A stretch of 64,000 bases of DNA from Paenibacillus lautus NBRC 15380 (GTDB lineage: Bacteria > Bacillota > Bacilli > Paenibacillales > Paenibacillaceae): assembly GCF_004000945.1 (NCBI RefSeq), contig NZ_BIMF01000012.1:62001-126000 (forward strand), given 5' to 3'. The position numbers and the translations under genes are program-made. Below the pieces are notes generated by a model. The model was not told the origin of the DNA. It was given only the letters and a program-made list of their open reading frames with translations, and did not search any database. This document shows, piece after piece, positions 1 through 8,197 of the stretch. Every line of letters starts with the position of its first letter. Within the stretch, counting starts at the first letter, position 1.

Positions 1-1
1 T

Positions 2-550
2 GTACTGTTCATTCCCTTTTGGATCAAGTACCGCAGTCCGGTCAAAATCGTAACCGGCGGGCTCGTTCTTATTAGCGTGGGGTATTTGCTCATCTTGTCT
101 CCATGGTGGCTAAACATCCCGCTTTTCAATCGTTTGATGTATATGTCCGGTCCGTGGAACCTTGCCTCGCTGTGGCTGGAATCGAGATACATCGAAGGCA
201 ACCCTCTGGTTCATCTCTTCCGGAGCATATTTGCTGGCCGTACCTCCAAATATGCAGCAGCGATCGGAAATGAGGAGGCAAGAAAGGTCGTACAATCCGC
301 ATTGGACGCCGTCCGTCTCGTCATGCTGTTTGCCGGGGTTGCCGGCGTCATCTGGTCGGTTTGGAAATATCGTCTGAAACGGCAGCTCCCGGTGCTGCTG
401 ACCCTACTGTATTTTATTGCCGCCGAATGGTTGGTTCCCAGCCTGGACGGTACCGGATTTCCTTATTCGGTCTTCCTGCTCCTCTACGCTGCTTTTCTCG
501 CGGACAAAGCGATTATCTATGCACATAAGACCCGCCTGCTTCGTAAGTAA
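2..550 (+). CDS. Membrane protein, C-terminal part (5' end outside window)
   Basis: The reading frame is open from the left edge of the window to TAA at 548-550, so only the last 182 residues are visible. A GTG at 77 is in frame but has no ribosome-binding site, so the gene very probably starts upstream of the window. The visible part holds several hydrophobic segments (first about 25 residues, then around the LVMLFAGVAGVIW, LLTLLYFIAA and YSVFLLLYAAFLA stretches) and ends in a short basic tail (KTRLLRK), as expected of a polytopic membrane protein. The layout resembles the C-terminal half of glycosyltransferase-39-like or other large integral membrane proteins, but no diagnostic motif is visible and no function is assigned. 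A terminator follows directly. Confidence 0.75.
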   Translation, partial: VLFIPFWIKYRSPVKIVTGGLVLISVGYLLILSPWWLNIPLFNRLMYMSGPWNLASLWLESRYIEGNPLVHLFRSIFAGRTSKYAAAIGNEEARKVVQSALDAVRLVMLFAGVAGVIWSVWKYRLKRQLPVLLTLLYFIAAEWLVPSLDGTGFPYSVFLLLYAAFLADKAIIYAHKTRLLRK

Positions 551-593
551 GCTTCAACGCGAAGCCTATCATTCCATCATCATGAGCCTTCTG

Positions 594-634
594 CGCCTGA
601 AAGCACTTTGATCCGTGCCTTCAGGCGTTTTTTT
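594..634 (+). terminator. Rho-independent terminator
   Basis: A 13-bp stem (CGCCTGAAAGCAC against GTGCCTTCAGGCG, one mismatch) is followed by seven T. It ends the transcript of the upstream membrane-protein gene. Confidence 0.85.
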
Positions 635-724
635 ACATTTTTCCAGAACCTTTCAGGCTGATAAAACGTCTATAATTATAACTTCGTTTTCATATATCCC
701 AGCCAAGAGAGGTGTCAGGTAGGT

Positions 725-1351
725 ATGAAAATAAACCGTAAATATATCACCATTCTCAGCATCGCTGTGGCAAGCGTCCTGACGGTAAGCATCATACTAT
801 TTTTTACGGATGCTTCGCATCGCTCGGGCCAGAATCATCGCATGAACGACAATATGAACGGACAGGCGCTGATTCAAGTCGGTTCCACCTACATCACGCA
901 TACAAATTTAACTGCCTATAAGCATAACCTCGCGCATAACACCGCGCCCCTTCCTGATGACTCCACGCTTCTTAAAGAAATGGCAACGAAGGAATTGATG
1001 CTTCAATTGGCCGACGAACAAGGCGTTGCGGCGAGTCTGGAGGATGGAATTCAAAGGGCCAAGGCGCTTCGGCAAACGCTCCAGACCCAGCCGCGGCAGG
1101 TGCAAGAACAACACCTGCGCATACTGGATACGATGGGCATCAGCGAAGATCAGTACTGGGAAGACTACTCTCCGCCAGAATATCGGGATATGTTATCGAT
1201 CGAACGATTAGTGAAAAAACTGACGACGGATATGAAGACAAACCAGCCTGACGTCATAACCAGCACACAGCAACTGAAGGATGAACTGCTGCACACCGCG
1301 TTGGATGAACAGCGAATTATCGTGTTGGATCCGGATATTCAATTGAGGTAA
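725..1351 (+). CDS. Membrane-anchored SurA/PrsA N-domain-like protein
   Basis: A 208-residue protein with one N-terminal transmembrane anchor (about residues 8-27) and an otherwise extracytoplasmic helical body. The pattern ALIQVGSTYITHTNL...LLKEMATKELMLQLADEQGVAAS is the usual opening of the SurA/PrsA N-terminal chaperone domain, with a beta strand followed by helices carrying the KELMLQLA signature. No PpiC parvulin domain follows, so this is not a full PrsA foldase; it may be a short chaperone-like or adaptor protein at the cell surface. ATG at 725 is preceded by GAGAGGTG. The stalk/ankyrin protein follows 55 bp downstream on the same strand and may be cotranscribed. The family resemblance is by pattern only. 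Confidence 0.65.
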   Translation: MKINRKYITILSIAVASVLTVSIILFFTDASHRSGQNHRMNDNMNGQALIQVGSTYITHTNLTAYKHNLAHNTAPLPDDSTLLKEMATKELMLQLADEQGVAASLEDGIQRAKALRQTLQTQPRQVQEQHLRILDTMGISEDQYWEDYSPPEYRDMLSIERLVKKLTTDMKTNQPDVITSTQQLKDELLHTALDEQRIIVLDPDIQLR

Positions 1352-1406
1352 TGCCGTATTGGTATATAATGGTGTAAAAGTCCATATACCGCCATGGGAG
1401 GATAAT

Positions 1407-2168
1407 ATGAAAAAACGTTTCTCTTCTGTTCCTGCTTTTGCACTCGGCGCGATTGTCGGCGTGGCGCTGACAGCCGGCACGGCCGTTGGCGCTGCTGTTT
1501 ATCTAAAGGCCGTACCGTCCCATTCCAAAATCCTGGTCAACGGATCGGAAGCCAAGATGTCCGAGTCCCCCGTTGTCATTCAGAACAAGCTCTATGTCCC
1601 CTTGCGGAACTTCTCGGAAGCGCTTGGATATCAGGTCGGCTCTGTCGGTGCCGATGCGATCGGGATTATTCCCAAATCCTCGAATGGAGAGGCAATCCCC
1701 GTCGACCCGACTACACCTTCCCAGTCGGAAGGAACACCTGCTCAAGAACGCCATTTGGTGAAGAATCTTGGTAAGATGATCGAAATGAATGGCGAATTGA
1801 ATATGCAAAAGATTTATATTGTTATCGCTGCCGGTGAAGCGAAGCTGTATTCCCAAGATGAAGCAACCGGCAACGGACTGCTGCACTATTTGATTCTAAA
1901 CGGCGATTCTTCCCTTTACGAGCCGTTTGTACAGATGGACGGAAAAGCCGGTGAGTTTGATTACAACCTGCAAAATTCCGATGGTCAAACACCGCTGCAT
2001 CTGGCTGTCATCCACAAAAATGACTTTTTCATCGACAAGCTGCTGAACCAGCACAAGGTGGATGCCTCCATTCAAGATGCATCCGGAAAAACAGCGCTGG
2101 ACTATGCCGAAAAAGACAGCAAGCCATACAAAACGCTTTCAGCCTACATAAACAAGAACAGCAAGTGA
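1407..2168 (+). CDS. Exported protein with stalk (copper amine oxidase N-like) domain and ankyrin repeats
   Basis: A 253-residue protein. ATG at 1407 is chosen because GGGAGGATAAT lies just upstream; the longer frame from 1359 has no ribosome-binding site. A signal or anchor segment occupies roughly residues 8-32. Next comes a stalk-type domain (KILVNGSEAKM...NKLYVPLRNFSEALGYQV), the copper-amine-oxidase N-terminal-like fold very common in Paenibacillus surface proteins. A linker rich in Pro/Thr/Ser follows, and the C-terminal 100 residues contain ankyrin-like repeats (NGLLHYLILNGD, GQTPLHLAVIHKNDFFIDKLL, GKTALDYAEK). Such repeats normally mediate protein-protein contacts. Stalk plus ankyrin is an unusual pairing for an extracytoplasmic protein. 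No enzymatic motif is visible. Confidence 0.75.
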   Translation: MKKRFSSVPAFALGAIVGVALTAGTAVGAAVYLKAVPSHSKILVNGSEAKMSESPVVIQNKLYVPLRNFSEALGYQVGSVGADAIGIIPKSSNGEAIPVDPTTPSQSEGTPAQERHLVKNLGKMIEMNGELNMQKIYIVIAAGEAKLYSQDEATGNGLLHYLILNGDSSLYEPFVQMDGKAGEFDYNLQNSDGQTPLHLAVIHKNDFFIDKLLNQHKVDASIQDASGKTALDYAEKDSKPYKTLSAYINKNSK

Positions 2169-2249
2169 TTTCCGAATGCTGCACAGCGCGTGAGCCCCAC
2201 CGTTTACCGCAGTCTCCCCTTTCGATGCAGCACTTCATATTCTATCGGA

Positions 2250-2275
2250 AGCCCGCTCACCTGGCGGGCTTTTGC
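2250..2275 (+). terminator. Rho-independent terminator
   Basis: A hairpin AAGCCCGC/GCGGGCTT with a 7-nt loop is followed by a T-rich tract. It separates the stalk/ankyrin gene from the sigma-factor operon. Confidence 0.75.
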
Positions 2276-2323
2276 TTTTGCGGTTATCGGGTTAAAGCCC
2301 CGTCCCATTTTTCACAGCCTAAC

Positions 2324-2349
2324 TGTAACTTTATGCCCTGGTTATACGT
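2324..2349 (+). promoter_or_regulatory. Candidate ECF-type promoter (autoregulation)
   Basis: TGTAAC at 2324-2329 and CGT at 2347-2349 are spaced by 17 bp, 22 bp before the ATG of the sigma factor. ECF promoters typically carry an AAC-containing -35 and a CGT-type -10, and ECF operons usually autoregulate. The match is by eye only. Confidence 0.45.
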
Positions 2350-2370
2350 GTGTTACATAGAGGGGAGGAC

Positions 2371-2871
2371 ATGAAACTGAACAGTCTGGAATCGATTTAT
2401 CAATATTACGTGAAAGACGTTTATCGTTACTTGTACTCCCTCTCTTACGATCACCATACGGCCGAAGACCTGGTACAGGAAACCTTTTACCGGGCATATC
2501 TGTATCTCGAGGATTGGAAGGAAGAACGAATCAAGCCATGGCTATTTCGGGTTGCCCATAACGCTTATGTGGATTATCAGCGCAAAGCGAGCCGAAGCAT
2601 CGTCAAGGATGCTGGTTTTTTCGAGCAGATGGTTGATCGGAACACCCCGGAAAATGCGCTGCTCCAGCAAGAAGTCCAAAGAGAAATCGGACGGATGTTA
2701 ACCGATATTCCGGAGAAGCAGCGGCAAGCGGTGCTTCTGGTGGATTTTCATCAATTCTCATACCAGGAGGCGGCGGATATTATGGGCATCACCTTATCCC
2801 ATATCAAAATCACGTTATTTCGGGCCAGGCAGCGGCTGCGGGAAATGAAACGAAAGGACGGGACGTTATGA
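2371..2871 (+). CDS. ECF-family RNA polymerase sigma factor
   Basis: A 166-residue sigma-70 ECF protein. ATG at 2371 is used because GAGGGGAGGAC precedes it; an upstream in-frame start at 2350 lacks a site. Region 2 spans about residues 5-70 (DVYRYLYSLSYDHHTAEDLVQETFYRAY...IKPWLFRVAHNAYVDYQRK), containing the DLVQETF core-binding motif and the WLFRVAHN segment. Region 4 spans about residues 108-158 (DIPEKQRQAVLLVDFHQFSYQEAADIMGITLSHIKITLFRARQRLRE), the -35-binding helix-turn-helix. The ATG of the anti-sigma gene overlaps its stop (ATGA at 2868-2871), so the two are translationally coupled. The family resembles Bacillus SigM/SigV-type cell-envelope-stress sigma factors, but the specific regulon is unknown. 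Confidence 0.93.
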   Translation: MKLNSLESIYQYYVKDVYRYLYSLSYDHHTAEDLVQETFYRAYLYLEDWKEERIKPWLFRVAHNAYVDYQRKASRSIVKDAGFFEQMVDRNTPENALLQQEVQREIGRMLTDIPEKQRQAVLLVDFHQFSYQEAADIMGITLSHIKITLFRARQRLREMKRKDGTL

Positions 2872-4118
2872 GCGAGGAATTCAAGCAGCGGCTGAAGGAT
2901 TATGCAGATGGCAAGCTGTCTGACGAGGAAAAAATCGAAATCGAACGGGAAATGGAGAAGCTGGAGGAATACCAGGCTTACGTGAACGAAATGATGGATA
3001 ACGAAGGTTCGAGCGATGCCAGCCCTCCACATGCCGCTGACGATCAGGCCGGCCTGTCGCCTAAGAAAGAAAAACGAATCGTGCGCAGGGGCAAATGGAA
3101 AGCCCGAATCTCCAATACGCTGACGGTGATATCGGCGTTTCTGGCTATAACGGTCATTAGCTCGATCATTACGGCGTTGTTTTACGGGGTCGGCGATCCG
3201 AGCCGAAACGATAAATACCGGGATGCCATTGCTTCCGCCATCTCGATCTCCCATCCTAACATAGAGGTTCCACTAAACAGTCAGGGTAAAATCTTCTTCA
3301 TGCAGGAAGTGTACGGGGATATAGACAAGAAAGTAGGGAAAGAACGTGTGACCGTCGGCGAATACACCGTCAACTTCCTGTTCGGTCTGCCGTCCGTCGA
3401 CGTGGACTGGAATTCTCGCAGTTCTAGTCCATCATCCGTATTCTACAGACCGGACAGCCCATCGGAGGCGTCTTCAGTGGACAAAGAAGAAGATCCCAAG
3501 GAACAGTCAAAAGAACAGAACGCTGTCACCTCTTCTGCCAAGAGCGGGGACTGGTCCAGGCTTGAAAAACTCCCCGAGGGCACCGTAGCCGAGGCTTATG
3601 TATCGTTTAACCGCTTCTTCACGACCGACGAGCTGCTGAAGCAGTTCGAGAACCGGAATATGGAGGCCGTCTGGTTTGCCGTAGATACCGGACCGGATGA
3701 ACGATTCGGCGGCGGAGACGATGTGATCTCCAATCCTGTCGGCTTTCCGTCTTATCCCGTCTGGCATCATGATGATTTGACGATTACCTCCTATAAGGAA
3801 GAAAAACGCGGTTGGTTTGGCAAAATCGTGTCCAGCGGCGGACATTACCCTTCAATAGAAACCTATGGAGACGGGGAACTGCGGAATGAACACTTCATCA
3901 AATCGCTGCGGCTGCTGCAAGAATATGACCTGATTGCCGACCGGGTGGCTCCGTTTGTTGACGTAGATGCTTCGTTAGCTTACGTGGAACAGAACGGCGT
4001 TCGTCTCTATGGTGCCGTCATTACCGGCCCCGTTAAGGAGCTGTTGACCCTGCGTGAGGTATCCTGGGTCCGCGACCTGCGGGTCGGAGAAGTGCGGCTG
4101 TGGAATTGGACCGAGTGA
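2868..4118 (+). CDS. Membrane-spanning anti-sigma factor (Sigma_reg_N/C type)
   Basis: A 416-residue protein, coupled by a 4-bp overlap to the ECF sigma gene. Residues 1-80 are cytoplasmic and charged, starting with the short zinc-less anti-sigma pattern FKQRLKDYADGKLSDEEK. One transmembrane helix lies at about 82-107 (ISNTLTVISAFLAITVISSIITALFYG). About 300 extracytoplasmic residues follow, including a Ser/Lys/Glu-rich low-complexity linker near residues 180-225. The C-terminal block (GTVAEAYVSFNRFFTTDELLKQF...WFAVDTGP) matches what is known of the sigma-factor-regulator C-terminal family that partners ECF sigma factors in Bacillus and Paenibacillus. It would sequester the sigma factor at the membrane until an envelope signal releases it. 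The terminator at 4263 closes the operon. Confidence 0.85.
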   Translation: MSEEFKQRLKDYADGKLSDEEKIEIEREMEKLEEYQAYVNEMMDNEGSSDASPPHAADDQAGLSPKKEKRIVRRGKWKARISNTLTVISAFLAITVISSIITALFYGVGDPSRNDKYRDAIASAISISHPNIEVPLNSQGKIFFMQEVYGDIDKKVGKERVTVGEYTVNFLFGLPSVDVDWNSRSSSPSSVFYRPDSPSEASSVDKEEDPKEQSKEQNAVTSSAKSGDWSRLEKLPEGTVAEAYVSFNRFFTTDELLKQFENRNMEAVWFAVDTGPDERFGGGDDVISNPVGFPSYPVWHHDDLTITSYKEEKRGWFGKIVSSGGHYPSIETYGDGELRNEHFIKSLRLLQEYDLIADRVAPFVDVDASLAYVEQNGVRLYGAVITGPVKELLTLREVSWVRDLRVGEVRLWNWTE

Positions 4119-4262
4119 TGGTCTTCTGGCGAATGCCGTATACTTCAACAGGCTTGCTGACATGAATATTGTCAACAGCCATCCAGGCCACTCCCCGACT
4201 ACGCACCGTGCACCACAGGGAGCCGTGCACACGACGTGGCAAATCACATAAGGACAACAGCT

Positions 4263-4298
4263 ATCCCGGACTCCCCTATTTTGAGCCCGGGATTTTTG
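4263..4298 (+). terminator. Rho-independent terminator
   Basis: A stem ATCCCGG/CCGGGAT with a loop of about 17 nt is followed by T5. It closes the sigma/anti-sigma operon. Confidence 0.65.
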
Positions 4299-4320
4299 TT
4301 ATTCATATAAATGATTCAGG

Positions 4321-4515
4321 TCATGAATGATCTGCGCTGTCAGCACTTGCCTCATGTGACCATAACTCCATTTGCTGCTTCCTCTCCCGCTCCTCTCGGA
4401 TGCGGCGGTCCCTCTCCATCGCTTCAGCAATATAGTCTCGCGGCTTCAGCTTCCCGTTGATGTTCAGCAAAATGCCTATCATAATGAGCTGCAAAATAGC
4501 AATAACAACCAGCAT
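4321..4515 (-). CDS. Small single-pass membrane protein, unknown function
   Basis: A 64-residue protein with a strong ribosome-binding site (AAGGAGG, 7 nt before ATG on the minus strand). Residues 1-19 form a hydrophobic helix (MLVVIAILQLIMIGILLNI). The rest is a highly charged helix rich in Arg and Glu (AMERDRRIREERERKQQ), probably cytoplasmic. It stands alone between convergent and divergent neighbours. I do not recognise a family. The clean start signal and the amphipathic composition support a real gene. Confidence 0.65.
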   Translation of the reverse strand: MLVVIAILQLIMIGILLNINGKLKPRDYIAEAMERDRRIREERERKQQMELWSHEASADSADHS

Positions 4516-4805
4516 AAGAGTCCTCCTTGAACATGGTCTATTCTCTTCTTTGCTCTTCTAAAAACATTCCTAAATGATATAACACTTTCCCCGGGTGTAA
4601 AGTTGGTTCGTATCCGCGGGTTTGGCTGCCGGATGTATCGGAGCAAATCAGCCCAATTCTGGCGTGCGCCTCTGAAATTCACATCATGAATTCATAAGTG
4701 TTCGCATCCCGGGGTTCTTATCCATATCCTGCGCTTTGCCAGACTTCCGAGAATCCGGTAAACTGGTAGAACGATAACCGAAATACGAAATGATTGGTGA
4801 ATTTC

Positions 4806-7268
4806 ATGACATCCATACCCTTTTATAAACGCCCATACGGCGGTGAGCGTCAGGATATTCCGTTTGCCAAGCTGGCTACCTTCGAGAACAGCCAGGACCT
4901 GATCAGCGATGACGCGCCGGATGCGGCTTTTTTTCGCGGCTTGGAATCACAGGGGCTGCTGCTTAATCGCGCCCAAATCCAGGCCGTACGACATACGCAA
5001 GGACCGCTGCTTACGCTTGCAGGCGCGGGTTCCGGGAAGACCTCCGTGCTGGTCAGCCGGACAGGCTACCTCATTGCGGCCAAAAAGATCGATCCGTCTT
5101 CCATCCTGCTTGTCACCTTCTCATCCAAGGCGGCAGCCGAGATGAAGGAACGCATCATGGCGCTTCCCGGCTTACGGGCTAGCGAAACCGCCAAAGTAAC
5201 GGCAAGAACCTTCCACTCCTTCTTCTTGTACTTGCTGCGCACCCGCGGCTACAGGCAGGAAATCCTGAGCAACTCCAGGCATCAGCAATTTATTATGAAG
5301 CGGATCCTGCGGGAAATGGGCTTGCAGGATAGCTACGAAGCCGAGACGCTGCTATCGCTCTGGTCGGCCCATCGAATGAGTATGACCGGACTTGACGAGC
5401 TGCCTGTCAAAACACCTGCGGAAGTGGAGCAAAGGCAAATCTTCGCCCGTTATGAAGAGTGGAAGGAAGACCACGGCCAGATGGATTTCGATGATATTCT
5501 GGTCATGTCCTACCGTCTGCTGTCTCAGGATGCCGGATTGCTGGCCTCCCTTCAAAGGCGGTACCGTTATGTGATGGTCGACGAGTTTCAGGATACGGGA
5601 CTGCTGCCCTATGAGCTGCTGAAGAAGATGGTCGCCCCGCATCGCAACCTGATGGTTGTCGGTGACGATGACCAGACCATATATGGCTTCAACGGGGCGC
5701 GTAACGAATTCATTCTGGAATTCGACCAGACGTTTCCCGGGGCCAAGGTGGTGACACTGGATATCAATTATCGATCCCTCTCCTCGATCGTCGGGCTGGG
5801 GAATGAAATAATCCGCGTCAATGAACGCCGCCGTCCCAAGCAGCTGCGGTCTACCCGCAAGAGCAGCAGCGTACCGCTGTACCTTCGTCCAGGCGATCCC
5901 GACCAAGAAGCGGAGCTGCTGCTGACCCATATTACCGAACAGGTCCGGGAGCACGGAAAGCAGTACCGCGATCATGCGATTCTGTACCGAACCGCGAACA
6001 ACAGCCGGGCTATTTTCGAACAGCTCGTGATGCGGGAGATTCCGTTCATTCATTACGAGAATGGAGATCTGTTCTACGAGCAGTGGATTGTCAAACCGCT
6101 CATGGACCATCTGCGGCTGTCGCTGGACCGGCGCAATTTTACGGCAATGGAGGGCATGCTCCATACGCTGTACATGAACCGGGACAAAGGCATGGCTTTC
6201 ATTCGGCAGCAGGATGCTCCGCGTCCCAAGAAGGGCCCTCTATCTCATCTTCTATCCTTTCCTGGCCTGAAGGATTTCCAGGTCGAGAATATTAGAGATC
6301 GCACAAAGCTCATTAAGGGACTAAAGGCGATGGAGCCCCTTCAGGCCGTACAGGAAATGAGGCGGCAATTCTATGACAAGTTTCTGGAGGCAGACGAGCG
6401 GCAGGAGATCACCCTCCATAAGGAATTCATACAGGAAGGACTGGATGAGTTGGAGGCTTCGGCGAAGCGCTTTGGCGATATAGCTGAGTTCGTCGAATTT
6501 GTTGATCGACTGATCATCATTCATAAGGAAATGGCGGCTATGAAACGGGACGAGCATGCCGATGCCGTCCGGTTAATGACGATCCATAAATCCAAAGGGC
6601 TGGAGTTTCCCTCGGTATGCCTGATCGGGGCAAGCGAGGGCATTCTGCCGCATACGTCCGCTTTGGACGCCGAACGCAGGGACGATCAGCGTCCGCTGTC
6701 GGGCAAAGAGGATAAGGCGCTGGATGCGCTTGAAGAGGAGCGCAGATTGGCTTATGTTGCTATCACGAGGGCACGGGATGAACTGATTATCAGTTCGCCG
6801 GGCTTTTATCGGGGTCGAAAAGCGGAGGTTTCCCGCTTCTTCCGCGATGTGTTTGTCACGGACGAGCAAAGCAAACAAGGCAACAGCATACAAAGCAAGG
6901 GCGGCGGGTCAACGGCGCGCTCGTCGTTTACGCCAAAACGCACGATCCGCATAGAGTCCTCTACCTCAACCTCAACCAAGCGCTCATCCCTGCCTTCATC
7001 TGCTGGGCGGGCAACGGTGAGCGCTGCCAGTCAGAGGAGCCAACCCATCGGTACAGGCTCCGCTCCCAGCTTACAGCATCAGGCTGCACCCGCTGCGACG
7101 GAGATCGTCGACGTGTGGTTGTGCACCAGCGCCAATTGCAAAGGCTGGCAGCGAGTCAACAAGAGAATCCCTGCTGGCACACGGGATCGGGAGAGCAAGG
7201 CCTGTCCTTTATGCCAGTCGCCTATGAAACAGGGGCGTAAAGAAGTTCCGGTGCATCAGAGGCGTTAG
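4806..7268 (+). CDS. UvrD/PcrA-like superfamily 1 DNA helicase with C-terminal YdjO-like zinc ribbon
   Basis: An 820-residue ATP-dependent 3'-5' DNA helicase. ATG at 4806 follows GGTGA; a TTG at 4794 is the alternative. All SF1A motifs are present: Walker A GAGSGKTS (about residue 72), Ia TFSSKAAAEMK, II VMVDEFQDTG, III VVGDDDQTIYGFNGA, IV LDINYRS, V MTIHKSKGLEFPSV and VI EERRLAYVAITRARDEL. It is longer than typical PcrA and differs at both ends. An extra N-terminal stretch of about 50 residues precedes the Q-motif region. After a Ser/Thr-rich linker (about 690-760), the last 60 residues form a zinc-ribbon-like module, VWLCTSANCKGWQR...CPLCQSPM (CX4C...CX2C). That module closely matches the separate small protein encoded at 33194-33430. 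The module may bind nucleic acid or a partner. Housekeeping PcrA is probably encoded elsewhere. Confidence 0.92.
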   Translation: MTSIPFYKRPYGGERQDIPFAKLATFENSQDLISDDAPDAAFFRGLESQGLLLNRAQIQAVRHTQGPLLTLAGAGSGKTSVLVSRTGYLIAAKKIDPSSILLVTFSSKAAAEMKERIMALPGLRASETAKVTARTFHSFFLYLLRTRGYRQEILSNSRHQQFIMKRILREMGLQDSYEAETLLSLWSAHRMSMTGLDELPVKTPAEVEQRQIFARYEEWKEDHGQMDFDDILVMSYRLLSQDAGLLASLQRRYRYVMVDEFQDTGLLPYELLKKMVAPHRNLMVVGDDDQTIYGFNGARNEFILEFDQTFPGAKVVTLDINYRSLSSIVGLGNEIIRVNERRRPKQLRSTRKSSSVPLYLRPGDPDQEAELLLTHITEQVREHGKQYRDHAILYRTANNSRAIFEQLVMREIPFIHYENGDLFYEQWIVKPLMDHLRLSLDRRNFTAMEGMLHTLYMNRDKGMAFIRQQDAPRPKKGPLSHLLSFPGLKDFQVENIRDRTKLIKGLKAMEPLQAVQEMRRQFYDKFLEADERQEITLHKEFIQEGLDELEASAKRFGDIAEFVEFVDRLIIIHKEMAAMKRDEHADAVRLMTIHKSKGLEFPSVCLIGASEGILPHTSALDAERRDDQRPLSGKEDKALDALEEERRLAYVAITRARDELIISSPGFYRGRKAEVSRFFRDVFVTDEQSKQGNSIQSKGGGSTARSSFTPKRTIRIESSTSTSTKRSSLPSSAGRATVSAASQRSQPIGTGSAPSLQHQAAPAATEIVDVWLCTSANCKGWQRVNKRIPAGTRDRESKACPLCQSPMKQGRKEVPVHQRR

Positions 7269-7366
7269 GGACCAGTAGTTCCTGGAATTACCGAAAATAA
7301 TGACAACGATCATTTTTCTGCAATCATGAATCCGTATGCTAGTAGGTTGCTATCCAATATACAAAT

Positions 7367-7418
7367 AAGGACCGACCCTTTTCGTTCTTCAGCGAACGTA
7401 TCAGGTCGGTCCTTTTAC
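7367..7418 (+). terminator. Rho-independent terminator
   Basis: A perfect 11-bp outer stem (AAGGACCGACC/GGTCGGTCCTT) encloses a second small stem (TTCGTTC...GCGAA) and is followed by T4. It ends the helicase transcript. Confidence 0.85.
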
Positions 7419-7543
7419 TCTTCATTGTTTTATTACCCCGATTTTGTAAATATATATGGAAGCGTATACAGAATAAGCTACAATTAGACTTATGAATACG
7501 TCTGATCCTTAAGCTTCAATACATACCAAGGAGGAATGCCGTC

Positions 7544-7951
7544 ATGATTAAAGGTATCGCCCATCTGGCGTTCGATGTCGCCGATATGGAGAAGTCTCTG
7601 CATTTTTACTGTGATATTCTTGGTTTCACCCGTGCTTTTGATATTCCTAACGATCAGGGCGAGCCCTGGATCGAATACATTAAGGTGCGTGAAGGACAGT
7701 TTATCGAATTGTTTTACGGTGGGCAAAAGAAACCGGAGCAAGTGGAGCGGCCCGTCGGATTCTCCCATCTCTGCCTCGAGGTGGAACATATCGAGCGCAT
7801 CGCGGAGCATCTCCGCAATCAGGGTGTGAAGCTGGACGCCCCGCCGGTCCAAGGGAAAGACTTCAACTGGCAGTGCTGGGCAAGGGATCCGGACGGCAAC
7901 CGGATCGAATTCATGCAGATGGATCCCAAATCGCCGCAGATGAACGGTTAG
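7544..7951 (+). CDS. VOC-superfamily (glyoxalase/dioxygenase-like) metalloenzyme
   Basis: A 135-residue single-domain vicinal oxygen chelate protein. The start at 7544 follows AAGGAGGAATGCCGTC. Two beta-alpha-beta-beta-beta modules are visible: KGIAHLAFDVADMEKSLHFYCDILGF at the N-terminus and VGFSHLCLEVEHIERIAEHLRNQGV in the second half. Likely metal ligands are His in IAHLAF, Glu in FIELFY, His in FSHLCL and Glu in RIEFMQ, the usual H/E/H/E set. The DPDGNRIEFMQ ending is typical of glyoxalase/bleomycin-resistance-like proteins. The substrate cannot be deduced; lactoylglutathione-lyase-like annotation is common but unproven here. It is transcribed alone and ends at a terminator. Confidence 0.85.
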   Translation: MIKGIAHLAFDVADMEKSLHFYCDILGFTRAFDIPNDQGEPWIEYIKVREGQFIELFYGGQKKPEQVERPVGFSHLCLEVEHIERIAEHLRNQGVKLDAPPVQGKDFNWQCWARDPDGNRIEFMQMDPKSPQMNG

Positions 7952-8020
7952 GGCCTTAATCGGCACAGCTAGCAGCGCGTTCGGCGCGAAGGCATTCCGG
8001 CAGCTGACTCTTTATGATCG

Positions 8021-8059
8021 CAAGGTCATCCCATAAGCTTTGGGTTGGCCTTGTTTTTT
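8021..8059 (+). terminator. Rho-independent terminator
   Basis: An imperfect 13-bp stem (CAAGGTCATCCCA/TGGGTTGGCCTTG) is followed by T6. It closes the VOC gene. Confidence 0.7.
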
Positions 8060-8099
8060 CTTGTCCAGAATGTAGAGATAGGCTGTGTCATTAAACATC

Positions 8100-8128
8100 T
8101 TGCCAACCTCTGTTAATCCGGCTACAAT
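8100..8128 (+). promoter_or_regulatory. Sigma-A-type promoter of the exporter operon
   Basis: -35 TTGCCA (8100-8105), 17-bp spacer, -10 TACAAT (8123-8128). The predicted start point lies just before the palindromic operator. Confidence 0.6.
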
Positions 8129-8139
8129 ATAACCACCGA

Positions 8140-8168
8140 ATTATTCAAATTTGAATAATATGTACATA
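8140..8168 (+). promoter_or_regulatory. Palindromic operator upstream of the MFS exporter
   Basis: A perfect 20-bp palindrome, ATTATTCAAATTTGAATAAT, at 8140-8159 overlaps a second perfect palindrome, TATGTACATA, at 8159-8168. The second has the ATGT...ACAT character common to PadR-family operators. Position immediately downstream of the promoter fits repression by the PadR gene in the same operon. Binding itself is inference. Confidence 0.6.
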
Positions 8169-8197
8169 GTTGAATATGGAAAAGGAGTATCCTTAAC

